A stretch of DNA of 64,000 bases from Phoronis australis (taxonomy: Eukaryota; Phoronida; Phoronidae), in the NCBI GenBank assembly GCA_002633005.1, contig NMRA01000285.1, positions 233,505 to 297,504 on the forward strand, read 5' to 3'. This document shows, piece after piece, positions 51,538 to 62,627 of this stretch. The first letter of the stretch is position 1; the number at the start of each line of letters is the position of its first letter. The translations under genes and the position numbers were made by a program. A model generated the notes under the pieces. It was not told where the DNA came from, searched no databases, and saw nothing but the letters and a program-made list of their open reading frames with translations.

Positions 51538-54500
51538 ATGGTGTTTTACTTTCTCAGTGCAGGTAGGCACAAAGAACGCGTTGTGGATATGTTATACTAA
51601 CCTGTGGTACAAGCCCTTGAATCTGTGTTCTTCGTGCCCACCAGTGAGCACCAACACAGCGCTTTGTAAAACATAAGAAAGAGAGTCCTCGTGCAGACTC
51701 GGTCATTGTCATTGTCATTGCTATTGGCAGTGCCATTGGCAGTTAAACACGGTAGTGAGTCATTCGACTGAGGTATTCTGGTGTGGCCTGTGTTATCGCA
51801 GATTTTACTTAAAGAAATAACAAAAAAATATTTGCAACTATAACTGTAGTGAACTCCCCCGAGCTGGTATTACAGGGCACGAGTACTTACCTAGCTATGT
51901 TCCATCAGGAGATTCCTCATGTCCACATGAAGTACTGAAGCACCAGGCAACTCCACTGAACCACGCCTTTCGAAACTTCTCCGACAGACCTTGTCAAACT
52001 GGACTCTCCAAGACCACAAAATTTACACTATTTTCACTAAATGTTCCTTTTACCAACTCCTCAGCAATGACAGTGTTTACTCGAAAGTTCGCAATAATAC
52101 AGTGTAATGAAACAGCAATAACACCAGGTTGAAATCTCCTATCTCAAGATGCACGACTTTACAGCCGTGCAACCAGAACGAAAGAGACTCATCACGAGGG
52201 TCCAGCGGACAACGCGAATATCACCAGCAGGCCCTGATTGGCCAAAACAATAGATAAAGAGGGGTTCATGTAACAACCAATTGGGTAATCCTAACAAAGA
52301 TCACATACCTGTCAGTTTCATTGTTCACAACAACTGTGTAACCCATTGACAGATCAAAGTCATGTTGACAACTTAGTAGCAGACCGTTGATGTCTTTAAT
52401 TCTTCCTAGCTCAAACAAATACTCCCGCAATCAAACTTTTTTTCAAGAAGTCCTTCGTTCAGTTGGCAACTGAACGTTTTTACATTTCTTAGCCAAGGGA
52501 CATAAGGTCATATCTCCTGACAGTTATGATGTATATGCAAACCCATTAAGGTGCTTTCCACTTGATCCCAACTTGTTCAATTTTATAGCCCAAGTTGGGA
52601 AGATGATGACTAGCCAATTATTGGCTAAATCACAATCAAGGTCCATATTCAAGAGTTGACAGTGTTACTGTCTAAAATAAATTTTTTGTCACTTACCAAA
52701 TGCCAACTGAATCTCGTATGCAAAGAGTTATTCAGTTGTGCAAATTAAAAAAAGAATCATCAAAATCGGACAATGTTTGAGAAATTTATGCATATTTTTG
52801 TCTATGAATTTCATGCATTTTAGCGTTACGAGTGGCCATTTTAAAATAACAGTTTTCAACTGTCACGAGTAGAAAAGAAATTTATTTTATCAAGCAAGCA
52901 AATGTTTAGATATGACTGGGAATAACTTGAGTCACTTTCAGAGTCAATTATATGAAGTTGTGCTTAATCATTGAGAAATGGTAGGGTTCATCATAAAACA
53001 GGCACTCGTTACGAAATTTGTAAATTCTGTGTTTCTAACCCTCACCTACTGTAAAGAAGGTTAAAAACTAAAGTTCACACTCTGTAATGAAAGGAACTGC
53101 AAAATATGTCAGCCTAGGCAACACAGCAAATTATTCAATATCTAAACAAACCAAAAGTTTGCATATTGAATGGGTTCTGCTATGTTGAAAATGGGCCAAA
53201 AAGGCTAACAAAATGTAGTGTACGTACCCCCATGAGGAATTCAGTAACACAAATTGTCATTGCAAATGAAACCACTGCCTTTTAAATATTATGGTGCTTA
53301 TTATCACCAAAGAAAAATAAATGGTCCTACAACATTATGTTACCATGTGATGCAGAAACAGTGATGTAGTGTACGACCCGCTTTTGTAGTGTACGTAACC
53401 CCATGTTTACAAATGCCATGAAATTAAAATGTCACTTGGTAAGTGAGCAACATTGGTCATAGACAGTTTCCTTCCTTAAAAATGTTAGATTAAAAGAGTG
53501 TTTATTGCCAATACATTTGTTTTGAGTGAAATATTAGCATTTGTGTAGTGTACGTACCTCCCCATATTTTAATTTGAGCCTATTTTCAAAGTATGGCAGA
53601 TATGCACATGAATGCTGTGCTTTTTATTTTTTCTTTTTGAATTGATTTAGTAAATCAACTAACTCTCAGTAGATTCTTAGTATTTAGTTACAAACCTGAC
53701 ATGTCATTGAAATGTAGTGTACGTACCCGTGTGTAATGTACGTACCCCCATGTGAATAAATACCATGAAACAAGAATATTACACGGTAAGTAAGCAACAC
53801 TTGTCACAGACAGTTTCCTCAATTGAAAATGATAGGTTAATTGGGTGTTAATTACAAATACATTTGTTTTGAGTGAAATATTAGCATTTGTGTAGTGTAC
53901 GTACCCCTATATTCTAACATGTCCATGTTTTCAAAGAATGACAGACAGATATGCACATGACTGTATGCTGTACTTTTTATTTGTTCTCTTTGAACATTGG
54001 TAAATGAACTAACTCTCAGTAGATTTTAATTATTTTTATAAACCTGAAAGGTCATTGAAATGTAGTGTACGTACCTCTGTGTAGTGTACGTACCTTCAAC
54101 CTCTCTACTATACAGTATTACCCACAAGAATTTTACATACTGCTGTTCTCATGAACAATACTGATATTTCCAAAATGAATACAGTCTGACAAAAAAACCA
54201 ATGGACATTATCAAATTTTTGGACAATAAAATGACACACAGGACTTGGCTAGTACTGAGAAAATCCTAGAAAACACGTCATGTGACAACTGATGTTGCAG
54301 AGGCAGATTCTCTATCTCCCAAGACAACTTCAACTTGTAACAAACCAACAAGTAGAGGCAGCACGAAACTCAAGACCATTCCATACATTTGGAACTTGAT
54401 TGACTGTGTGTAGTGTACGTACCNCCAGTACCATTTTTTACTGTTTACAAGTTGAACAAAGGTCCTAGCATTGCTTTAACTATTTTAAACAACTGGTGAA

Positions 54501-57500
54501 TTTATTGAAAACTAGGCAAATAGCACCAATAAAGTTTTTGAAAAAAGTAGTTACTTGTCATTTTCTTTTTGTAAGAATCATATCGCAAGAGAAGAAGTTC
54601 TTATTATACCGTGTTAACATAAGCAATGTAATGGTCATCTAGAACAATTTGATCAGCATGGTAACAACTTTCCTTACTTTAGTATGTGATACTTCTTCAA
54701 TTTGATCGAGAACTTATTAAATTAACAGCTACCTTATGGATTTTTGCATGATAGAAGTGGGCTGTGACCACAAGTTGTAGTGTACGTACCCTTTTGTACA
54801 GATGTGATGCATTAGGACATAAAATTTTATTTGGTGGTTCTTGTCCAAAAATATTTTAGATTACAAACCTGGAATGATGGTACTTTATAATAACCCAGCT
54901 TTTACAGTTATATGACAACCTTCATTTTTCACCAAAAGTGGCCACCAAATATGGACCTTGATTGTGATTTGCCCGAATATCTTACACGACTCCATTCTGG
55001 CATTTATGGTTGGAGGGGGATCTCTATTTTGTTCGATAATTGCTCTAATCTCCAATATTATCTATCCTGACTGGGCTGTGCTGTTTAAAACAAAAATTAA
55101 GTTATAGCATATTTGAACCTAAACTAATAGCATTCCTGAATTTCTCGTCAAATGCTGATCATGTTTAGTTTTTGAATCGCCAAAATCCCCCAACTACAAT
55201 CGAAGTTACAACAATCTACAAATTTTTTCCGAACCCTCTGGGTTCTCACGTAGTCTGTAATAAGACTGGTAGATAATTAGCCTGCCTGTTGTCATACCAG
55301 ACAAAATACTGTGCTGGGCAGTTCACAAAGGAGCTCTAAGTCACTGAATGGGAGAACACCGTCATGCAATACTTAATGTCAGGGTTGTTAGTTAGGTATC
55401 ACTCTAATTAATGCACCTTAAGGCAAACAAAAATGTCTTGAAATAATGATTATTACCATTTCTTGAGTAAAACCAGGCCGTCAAAAGGTAGTACTCGTTG
55501 TTTCAATACAATGTAGCAATGCTGGGTTTGAGCGTTGCTTCCAATACAAAATGTATATTACCAATATATTTAATGTCATGTAAAAGGTTTTGAGAATCAT
55601 AACTGTGCAAATACTAATGTCCATAATGAAGTAAATAACTACCTAAGTAGGAAGAATAACTATTCACAAGTCTCTTAATATCCCTTACTTTGGGGACCGA
55701 ATATCGGCCCATTCCCTTCTGAAAGAATATTGGAAAATCACACAAAATTCCCCTCATGATGCCCAAAAATTTCCCTCAAGTGATTGAAAAGTTCCCCTCA
55801 AGATTTGAATCTCTTGTAACTCACACAGGTGACAATTTGAAAGAGCACAAAATGGTATTTTTAACTACTCGAGGCAGAGCCTATGAGGGCTTGCAACAGG
55901 GTGGGTGTAGCATTTTCACCGCATCCTGAAATATTCCCCTCTCAGAAGGCACAGGCACCTTTCCCTTGGATGAATGCCCTGATTCACAAGGTTCTTTAGT
56001 GGAACGTGTAATTTCTGGTCAAAGTTCATGCTACTACAAGTCACTCAACTGGAACTGTACTTTTTTGTGCTGTTATATTCCAAGTCTAAGAGTAAAACTT
56101 GCAATAGATATTTGGATATAATGTCTGGTTGATATTTAATGAGCTGGAATGTTTTTTAATGCTTAATCCTAGTATACAGCTTTTATTGTGCTCACTTCTT
56201 TCTTTTGTATTTATTTTCATCAAAGCTAATGTTGGATGAAAGATCTGCAGTATTCAGTGTCCGGTTGCATGAAACAGTCCCAAATAGGGACTCAACTAAG
56301 GTCCCTAAGTCTTTTTGCATATTTGTCTTTTTATGGAGTCACAGATCCAACATTTTTCTATCATTTCATTTTGATTTTGAGCTCCTATTTGATTAATGAC
56401 ATTTCCTAATAATATAACTAAAAACTGAGCCCAGGGTTCATTGAAAATAAAGAGGGACTCGGTCCTTAAATTGGGGGTGTTGCATGAAAAGATCCCTAAT
56501 TGTTTTCGATAATATTGACAATTCAACGTAGAGTTTACTCTCGATTTGTATCAAAGTCAAAACTTGACTTAGTAATGAAACTAAAACAACACAAGAAAGG
56601 GCAATCGATGTTTTCACAAGTCCAAAAATATGCAGTAGATTTAGGGAACTTAGTTGAGTCCCTATTTGGGACTGTTTCATGCAACTGGGCACAGTAGCCT
56701 TACCAATAAGATCTGCAGTATTCAGTAGCCTTACCAATAAGGTCTGCAGTATTCAGTAGCCTTACCAATAAGGTCTGCAGTATTCAGTAGCCTTACCAAT
56801 AAGGTCTGCAGTATTCAGTTGCCTTACCAATAAGGTCTGCAGTATTCAGTTGCCTTACCAATACGTCTGTGTGATACTTTTTTCATGTGTATGCCCCTCA
56901 TATATTTTGTATAAGATGTGAATTAAAATCTTGTTTACTTTCAGTTGTAAGTCCCCCATATACACTATACATGGGGTTGGATAAACATGAAAGTAAGTTG
57001 CTTGGAATACTCATAGTTTGCTCATTAAAAGGTTTGATATTTATTTAATATGTGATACCAACACATTTTACATCTTTTAGAAACAGTGATTATTTCATTT
57101 AAAATGCCTTTTAGTCAGGATTTTTGTGCTACCAGCCTATTCTAAATGATTAATATGTTCATTGGTTTTAAGTAACAACAGTGCTTAAAACTTATAGTTG
57201 ATTCACTTATTAAAGTCTTCTTTTCACTAACGTCATGCAAGCATTTGAATCAAGTATATTTGTATCACATCTTCAGATTTACAATCTTGACCTTTGAACT
57301 TGCAGATGAAGATTTGATTAAGTGGGCATTTCCGGAAGATGTTTGGTAAGTGAAAAGTGAAACTTCAAAGCTTCCAACATCACATTTTTTAGAATTATAG
57401 AATATTTGCAAACATAGGTTTCACAGGCAATTTCTCATGTCTTCTTTAATATTTATAAAATTTACAAGTTCCATAGAGTTGTGTGAGGTGTCCTTTTTAT

Positions 57501-60500
57501 TTCCTTCACTTAAAATGCACAGTGTGTGTTGTAAAATGACCGAATACTGCAACATTAAAGCAATAGTAATATTGCCTTGATTTTTACTAACTTGTGTTGT
57601 CTGCTGCAGGGATACATTAAAAAGAACATCAAGTACAAAATATTGGTATCTCAAATTTTACGTTCTTTCAACAGGTTTCATGTTGACAACTTGTCCTCTG
57701 CTCATGTCTACCTGAGACTAAGACCAGTAAGTGCAGTTAATGAATATTTCAGCAGTGTTTTAAAATTGCCAAGTTGTTTTGTTTTTGCAAATGTCTGTAA
57801 ATAAACTATTATTAGAAATTAAATAGAAGTTTGTGAAACAGTTACATGCTCACATATACGATATGAAAAAACAGCAAATTAACTAAAATAATAGCTAAAT
57901 GAACATGAACTTTGACCCAAGTATGATAGTAGCAGAGCATTATCATTCTACTTAGTGCACCAGTTAATGCGCATTAATGCATCTACTTCTTTGTTAGTAT
58001 AGTGGGTACTGAATTTGTTGAATATAGTGGGTACTGTATAACTGTCATGTAGTAAAATGTAATATTTTATTATTTGTAGCCGGCCTTTAAACAGGGAAAA
58101 CTACACTTTTGGAAATTGTGTTTTACGAATTACTTTGGTATTGTCCGATATTTAGAAATATGTAGTGCCTCTTATTCATACTGACTGAGTGTAAAGTTAT
58201 TGCTGCTATACAACCAAGTAATACCCATTGGTGCATACACACTACTCAACGTCTCAGGGTCGTTTTTACAGTGCATTTAAGATTTAGGCCTCAACTGGAC
58301 ATTAGCACTAGACATTTTCTTCTAAGTTTGTGACTTACTCGCATAAAAGTAGAATTTCAATGGCCGACTTTCAACTCACTAGGTGGCACTAGTAAGACAA
58401 CAATCTTACTGGCAGAAATCCATGCATTCTGGTTGTCAAGTGACATCATCAGCCCACATATGCCCTGCATGCTCATGAACTACTTTCTTCTCTGAATGTA
58501 TTGGAGTTTGGAGTTTTAAAAGAGAAGTCTTTATTCATTAGCACTATCTGGTGCCTATTATGTCTCCAATTGTTGAAGAATGTGGTGTTTGTTTGTCAGT
58601 GATTCTCTGGAGGGTCTATTAGTAACTTTCAATTTCTCAAGGAAGAGGTCGCTGTATCCTTTTCGGCAACACCTCAGAGTTCACTCTGTTGTTATGTTCA
58701 TCAATACTTTCTATGTTGTAGAATGAGACTCTTGATGACATCCCGCAGTCAGTGTTGGAGGACTGCGCACAGTTAGTTAAAGCTAACAGTATACAAGGTA
58801 GGTTAATATCGTACCACTACAGGGTGTAGATGTGAATGGCTACAACAGCATTAATTTTGCTCTTTGTGAGGTAATAGATATAACGTGCCCGCAATTTGAG
58901 AACCAGTCTTCTGCATTGTATAACGGGAATCAAACTGGCTCTCAAAATGTGGGCATGTTATATCTGACTATTCCCCTTTGTGACATACAATGGACATGTA
59001 CTATCAGGACATTACATCAGCTCTTTGTTTATGAACAACATGACTTGGGTAATTGAGCGATTATGTAATTACCTTTTAGTATGATTTTCTGTTTTTAGAC
59101 TCCACAATTTGGTGAATGAGTGTAATTCATGTGTTGGACATCTTTATAGTTATGACCTGTATGACAACTTGATCCTTTTGTTGTCTCTGACAATGCAAAA
59201 GGAGTTTGAATTGAATCACCCGAGGGAGAATAGTTGATTGTTTGCTCTTTGATATCTTCTAAAGTTAGTCAAAGATATTTACCCAGATGGCATGGTCTCT
59301 AAGTATTGGTGTGCAAGTCACCAGCACTAGTCTGAAGCTGTCTTGGTTATTCGATTTCGTCAAGTTTGTTGCTCTGTTGTGAAGATTTTTTATTCTTTCG
59401 TTTGTATGCCCAATACAAGTTGTATTTCCTGTCCAATCAAAGAGAGTTACACACACATAACTCGTGAGAAGCTCAAGCCCTGTTGATTTTGGTTGAAACT
59501 GGACACAATTTGGCTCTGTGATGGCCATTTGTGATGGCCACTTTACGAATTTTTAGTGGCATCAAGTTTGTCATCATTTTGTGATGATGCCAGTGTTGAC
59601 GATGATGACGTTGCAACCTTTGACCTTTTTGGTTTTATGGGCGTTGTTGGGTGGTGTGATTGTTACCAGTGGTATTGGTATTGTTAGCATGGTCAGTTTT
59701 GCCAGTCATTTCCTTGTCAATGACGTCAATATTTGCTTCTTCGTGATTGTTGTTGGTGAGTCAGCGTTGTCTTCAGCGCTGGAGGTGACATTGTCGTCTT
59801 CTCAAATGTTGTTGTCGGTGTTGCATGCAGTGTTGCCAGTGGTGTTGATAGTGAGGTTGGGGAATAGGTAGCCTTTGAGGTCATCTTTTACCTCGTCTTG
59901 GGTGTCGTGGGCCTTGTCGTCTTAGATATCATACACATTGTCATTGGTGTTTTAGTTGTTGTCGTCATTGTTGTCTTCCTCGCCGTCCTCGCATTTTCCC
60001 ATGATTTCGCCAAGTGTTTCTCTTCCTAGCACTTTCAATTTGTTTTGTTATTTATGTTGAGTATGTGATATTTTGTAGGAAGCAAGACAAATAACCTTAA
60101 TGTGGTCTACACATTAGCTTCAAACCTAAAGAAAACAGCATCTATGGACGTTGGACAAGTGGGCTTTCACAGGCAGAAAGAGGTGTTAAAATCTGGTTTC
60201 ACTTGAATATCAACCTCTGTGATATTGTCAACACTTTTCTGATAATATTTTATAGTAATATCAGCTTCTGTGATATTGTTATAGAAATCTAGCAGCCCAT
60301 GATAATTAGATGATGGACATCATTTAAAGATTATGTGCTTTTTCCAGAAGTATGAAATAAATTTCTTCACATCAACCACAAATTATGGTGTTGACAGCAA
60401 TATCAACTTCTGATACTGTTATAGCATTGACAGCAATATCAACTGCAACTGATATAATATTATATTGTTGACAGCAATATCAACTTCTGATACTGTTATA

Positions 60501-62627
60501 GTGTTGACAGCAATATCAACTGCAATTGTTGCTGTTCTTGGTAATATCAGCTTCTATATGACATGCAGCGTAACATCAGCTGCTGAGTGTGATATTGTTT
60601 GTAGATGATTCCAGGATACTGTTTGCTATATCACAATGATTTTGGTATTGTCTTCGCACGTTTGAGAAATTACTCTTGTTGCTTTCTTAGAAGTATCGTG
60701 TAGGACACTATAAAGTGTCTATGAACTCTATTTTCCATTTTCTGGCTTGTAGACTGTGGTAAATGGCAAGGTTTTTGCTAAACAAGAACATAATCAGTAA
60801 TCTAGCAGAGTCAAAAACAAGTTTAGTAAGGATCAAGTCCTTTGACCTCTGTATATGGCCACGTTCTACAACCAGTTCAGCCCTACTTGGCAAATTCACT
60901 TACTGGACATGGCATTTGATGATGTGTGGAGACTTTTGGATTTCATGTCTACTATGGACCTTATGATTCATCTACGTGAATATCTAGATGCAAAAAATAT
61001 GAATCGCAAACCGGGGAAGGAGCCAAGCAGCCTGGCAACGTCGGGGAAGTTTATTTTGCAGTAAACTCCAGAAGTTGTGATGTGTAATTTTTTCGCATCT
61101 TGTAAATGGTCATTCCTTGCAATATTTACAGGTGAGGACGATACACGTGGAGAAAAAAGTCAATGAAATAGTGAATAGGTTAAACAAAACAAAAGAAGAG
61201 AAGTTTCCTAACCTGCAGGCTGAGCGTGAAGAACGAGACACTCAGGAAAGAAATGATCAGAAGAGGAAGATGAGAGAGCAGAAACAGTTGGAGAAGGAGG
61301 AAGAGAGGAGAAGGAAGGAGGAGGCAGAGAGAAGGTGAGTCCATTGTGAGGGGAGAGAGGTAGTGAACGGAGGTCAGGTCCACTATTATCAGGCCTGGAC
61401 TGTGGTTAGAAAGTGATACAGTGAGGTGCATTGTTAGGGGAGATAGTTTGGGGAGGAATTTGGGTCCGCTGCGCTATTAGGCGTGGAATGTAGTAGGAAT
61501 TGATAGAAAGAAAGGATAGAGCGGCGATGGAGTCTAGTGGCAGGAAATCAGTTTCTCTATGAGGTCTGTGGTGTGGCAGAAAGTGATACTGTTTGGTGGA
61601 TTGTGCGGGGAGAGAGTGGTGTGGTGAAGAAAAGTTAAAGTGGTAGGGAGAAAAAAGGGCACAAATGTTGTGACAGGTAACTTGCAGTCTTCATATTTAT
61701 GAACTACAAATTTTGAAGGACATAATGTAATGTGTTATCTCGATGTGCATTGGATGAAATATTCAGTATATAAATATTTCATTGTAGGAGTTATGCATCC
61801 TTAATGAGCCAGGATAAAATGTCTTCAAACCAGGTAAGGTAAAATTCTAATGATGTACAAAACAAAATCAATTGTTAATATGTTTATTTGTGTTCTACGC
61901 GAGAACTGCTATTCAAACAGGAATGTGCATACCTGTTTCGGGACATATGTCAAACATGAATTATATGTCTTGAAACACAGAGCAAACCAGCTGTAAAAAA
62001 CAGTTCATAATTCCATCAATTACTGTTGGCCAAAGACAAAGTCCTATTCAGATTGGCTCACAAATTTTACACCACTCTAACGGTGGCTGAAAAATCACAT
62101 TGACATACATACTGTACAACACTGCTTTGTTTTCGTAGCCCATCTTTGTTATTTTGTTATGTTATGATATATACCTGTTTTATTTCCACACCAGTGGATC
62201 AGACCCTGTGTGCTGGCGTACTGTCTGATTACATCTTCCTGTGAAAGTTTGCCCTTGAGCCCTCACAATCTCAGTATGTTCAGGAAGGGCAAACAAACAA
62301 CTGGAGAATAAAAAAATTATCACCTTCCCTAATTAATAAAAATGCATTCATTTTTGTCTAGACTTATTCTTTTTGATCTTTATGAATTTTAATCCAGTAA
62401 CCTTTATCTTAAGTCAATAAGCACTATTGTCATTTTGGAGTGTGAGTTCATTTTTGGGACATCCCCATGTGCCTGGTGTCAACCTTTCTTGTCAAAATCC
62501 ATTCTTAGTGCTCTGGAAACAAAACTTTGCAAGAGTTTAGGTGACCTGTGTAAGGATTTGAGGATAGTTTTGCGATGTTGACTTTATTTTTCAGGATAGC
62601 GGGAATGAATCTGATGATTTCATATGA
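51538..62627 (+). CDS. CCDC25: Coiled-coil domain-containing protein 25 (NFACT-R domain)
   Basis: Nine exons: 51538-51562, 56945-56992, 57306-57345, 57675-57726, 58722-58797, 60079-60182, 61132-61334, 61788-61833 and 62595-62627. They sum to 627 nt, 208 aa, the same length as I recall for human CCDC25. The N-terminus [19 protein letters not shown], the [20 protein letters not shown] block and [18 protein letters not shown] belong to the NFACT-R (DUF814) fold. Exon 7 encodes [20 protein letters not shown] and then a highly charged Glu/Lys/Arg coiled coil. The tail is [15 protein letters not shown]...ESDDFI. The domain is related to the RNA-binding part of NFACT/Rqc2 proteins; human CCDC25 is reported as a receptor for neutrophil extracellular-trap DNA. 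Intron 1 (5.4 kb) carries several repeats. AATAAA signals lie at 62983 and 63375. Confidence 0.96.
51891..52200 (-). promoter_or_regulatory. Candidate ESCO2 first (untranslated) exon and promoter
   Basis: A strong minus-strand donor (CTAG then GTAAGTAC, plus-strand 51885-51890) could join to the acceptor at 49267. ATTGG at about 52231 and 52281 on the plus strand gives minus-strand CCAAT boxes upstream. If right, the ESCO2 5' exon lies inside CCDC25 intron 1 and the two 5' ends overlap antisense. The right boundary is a guess. A weaker donor at 51596-51601 is an alternative. Confidence 0.35.
52385..52480. mobile_element. MITE family L1, fragment
   Basis: GATGTCTTTAATTCTTCC, CTCAAACAAATACTCC and TCCTTCGTTCAGTTGGCAAC match one half of 49333-49597. 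Confidence 0.55.
52627..54970. mobile_element. 2.3-kb segment bounded by perfect 23-bp inverted repeats
   Basis: Bases 52627-52649 and 54948-54970 are exact reverse complements (AAATCACAATCAAGGTCCAT, plus three bases). Between them lies the GTACGTAC-motif cluster. No transposase frame is seen. It could be a non-autonomous DNA element; target duplications are not obvious, and the repeats may be sub-terminal. Confidence 0.55.
53216..54790 (+). repeat. Cluster of 11 TAGTGTACGTACC motifs in CCDC25 intron 1
   Basis: Starts at 53216, 53367, 53387, 53546, 53715, 53734 (TAATG variant), 53893, 54063, 54082, 54413 and 54778, all on one strand. Each intact copy holds the 8-bp palindrome GTACGTAC. Pairs 53367/53387, 53715/53734 and 54063/54082, and singles 53546/53893, recur at 347-348 bp, showing a tandemly duplicated 348-bp unit. 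The remaining copies fall outside that unit. Confidence 0.9.
56259..56692. mobile_element. MITE with ~45-bp inverted ends
   Basis: GGTTGCATGAAACAGTCCCA...GGGACTCAACTAAG at the left is inverted at the right (about 56640-56690). The element is about 434 bp and sits inside the first unit of a 31-bp tandem repeat. CAGT flanks both sides. Confidence 0.75.
56693..56868 (+). repeat. 31-bp tandem repeat, ~5.7 copies
   Basis: Units CAGTAGCCTTACCAATAAGR... begin at 56693, 56724, 56755, 56786, 56817 and 56848, nearly identical. Part of the unit (GATCTGCAGTATTCAGT) also occurs left of the MITE at about 56242. Confidence 0.95.
58871..58975. mobile_element. Hairpin MITE (copy 2 of 2)
   Basis: ATAACGTGCCCGCAATTTGAG and the inverted CTCAAAATGTGGGCATGTTA surround AACGGGAATC, the same layout as 9076-9193. 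It lies in CCDC25 intron 5. Confidence 0.7.
59575..60000 (+). repeat. Degenerate GTT/GTC low-complexity tract
   Basis: Dense TTGTTG, GTCGTC and GGTGTTG words. The 96-codon open frame inside follows from this composition and is not called a gene. It lies in CCDC25 intron 5. Confidence 0.6.
60195..60600 (+). repeat. Degenerate ~36-bp tandem repeat
   Basis: AATATCAACTTCTGATACTG with GTTGACAGC recurs about seven times with variation. It lies in CCDC25 intron 6. Confidence 0.7.

Noticed and set aside
56693-56868. CRISPR-like array
   Set aside because: Head-to-tail 31-bp units without spacers in an animal intron; a minisatellite.
59581-59871. 96-codon hydrophobic frame resembling a membrane protein
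   Set aside because: Low-complexity GTT/GTC sequence inside a CCDC25 intron, with no family resemblance.
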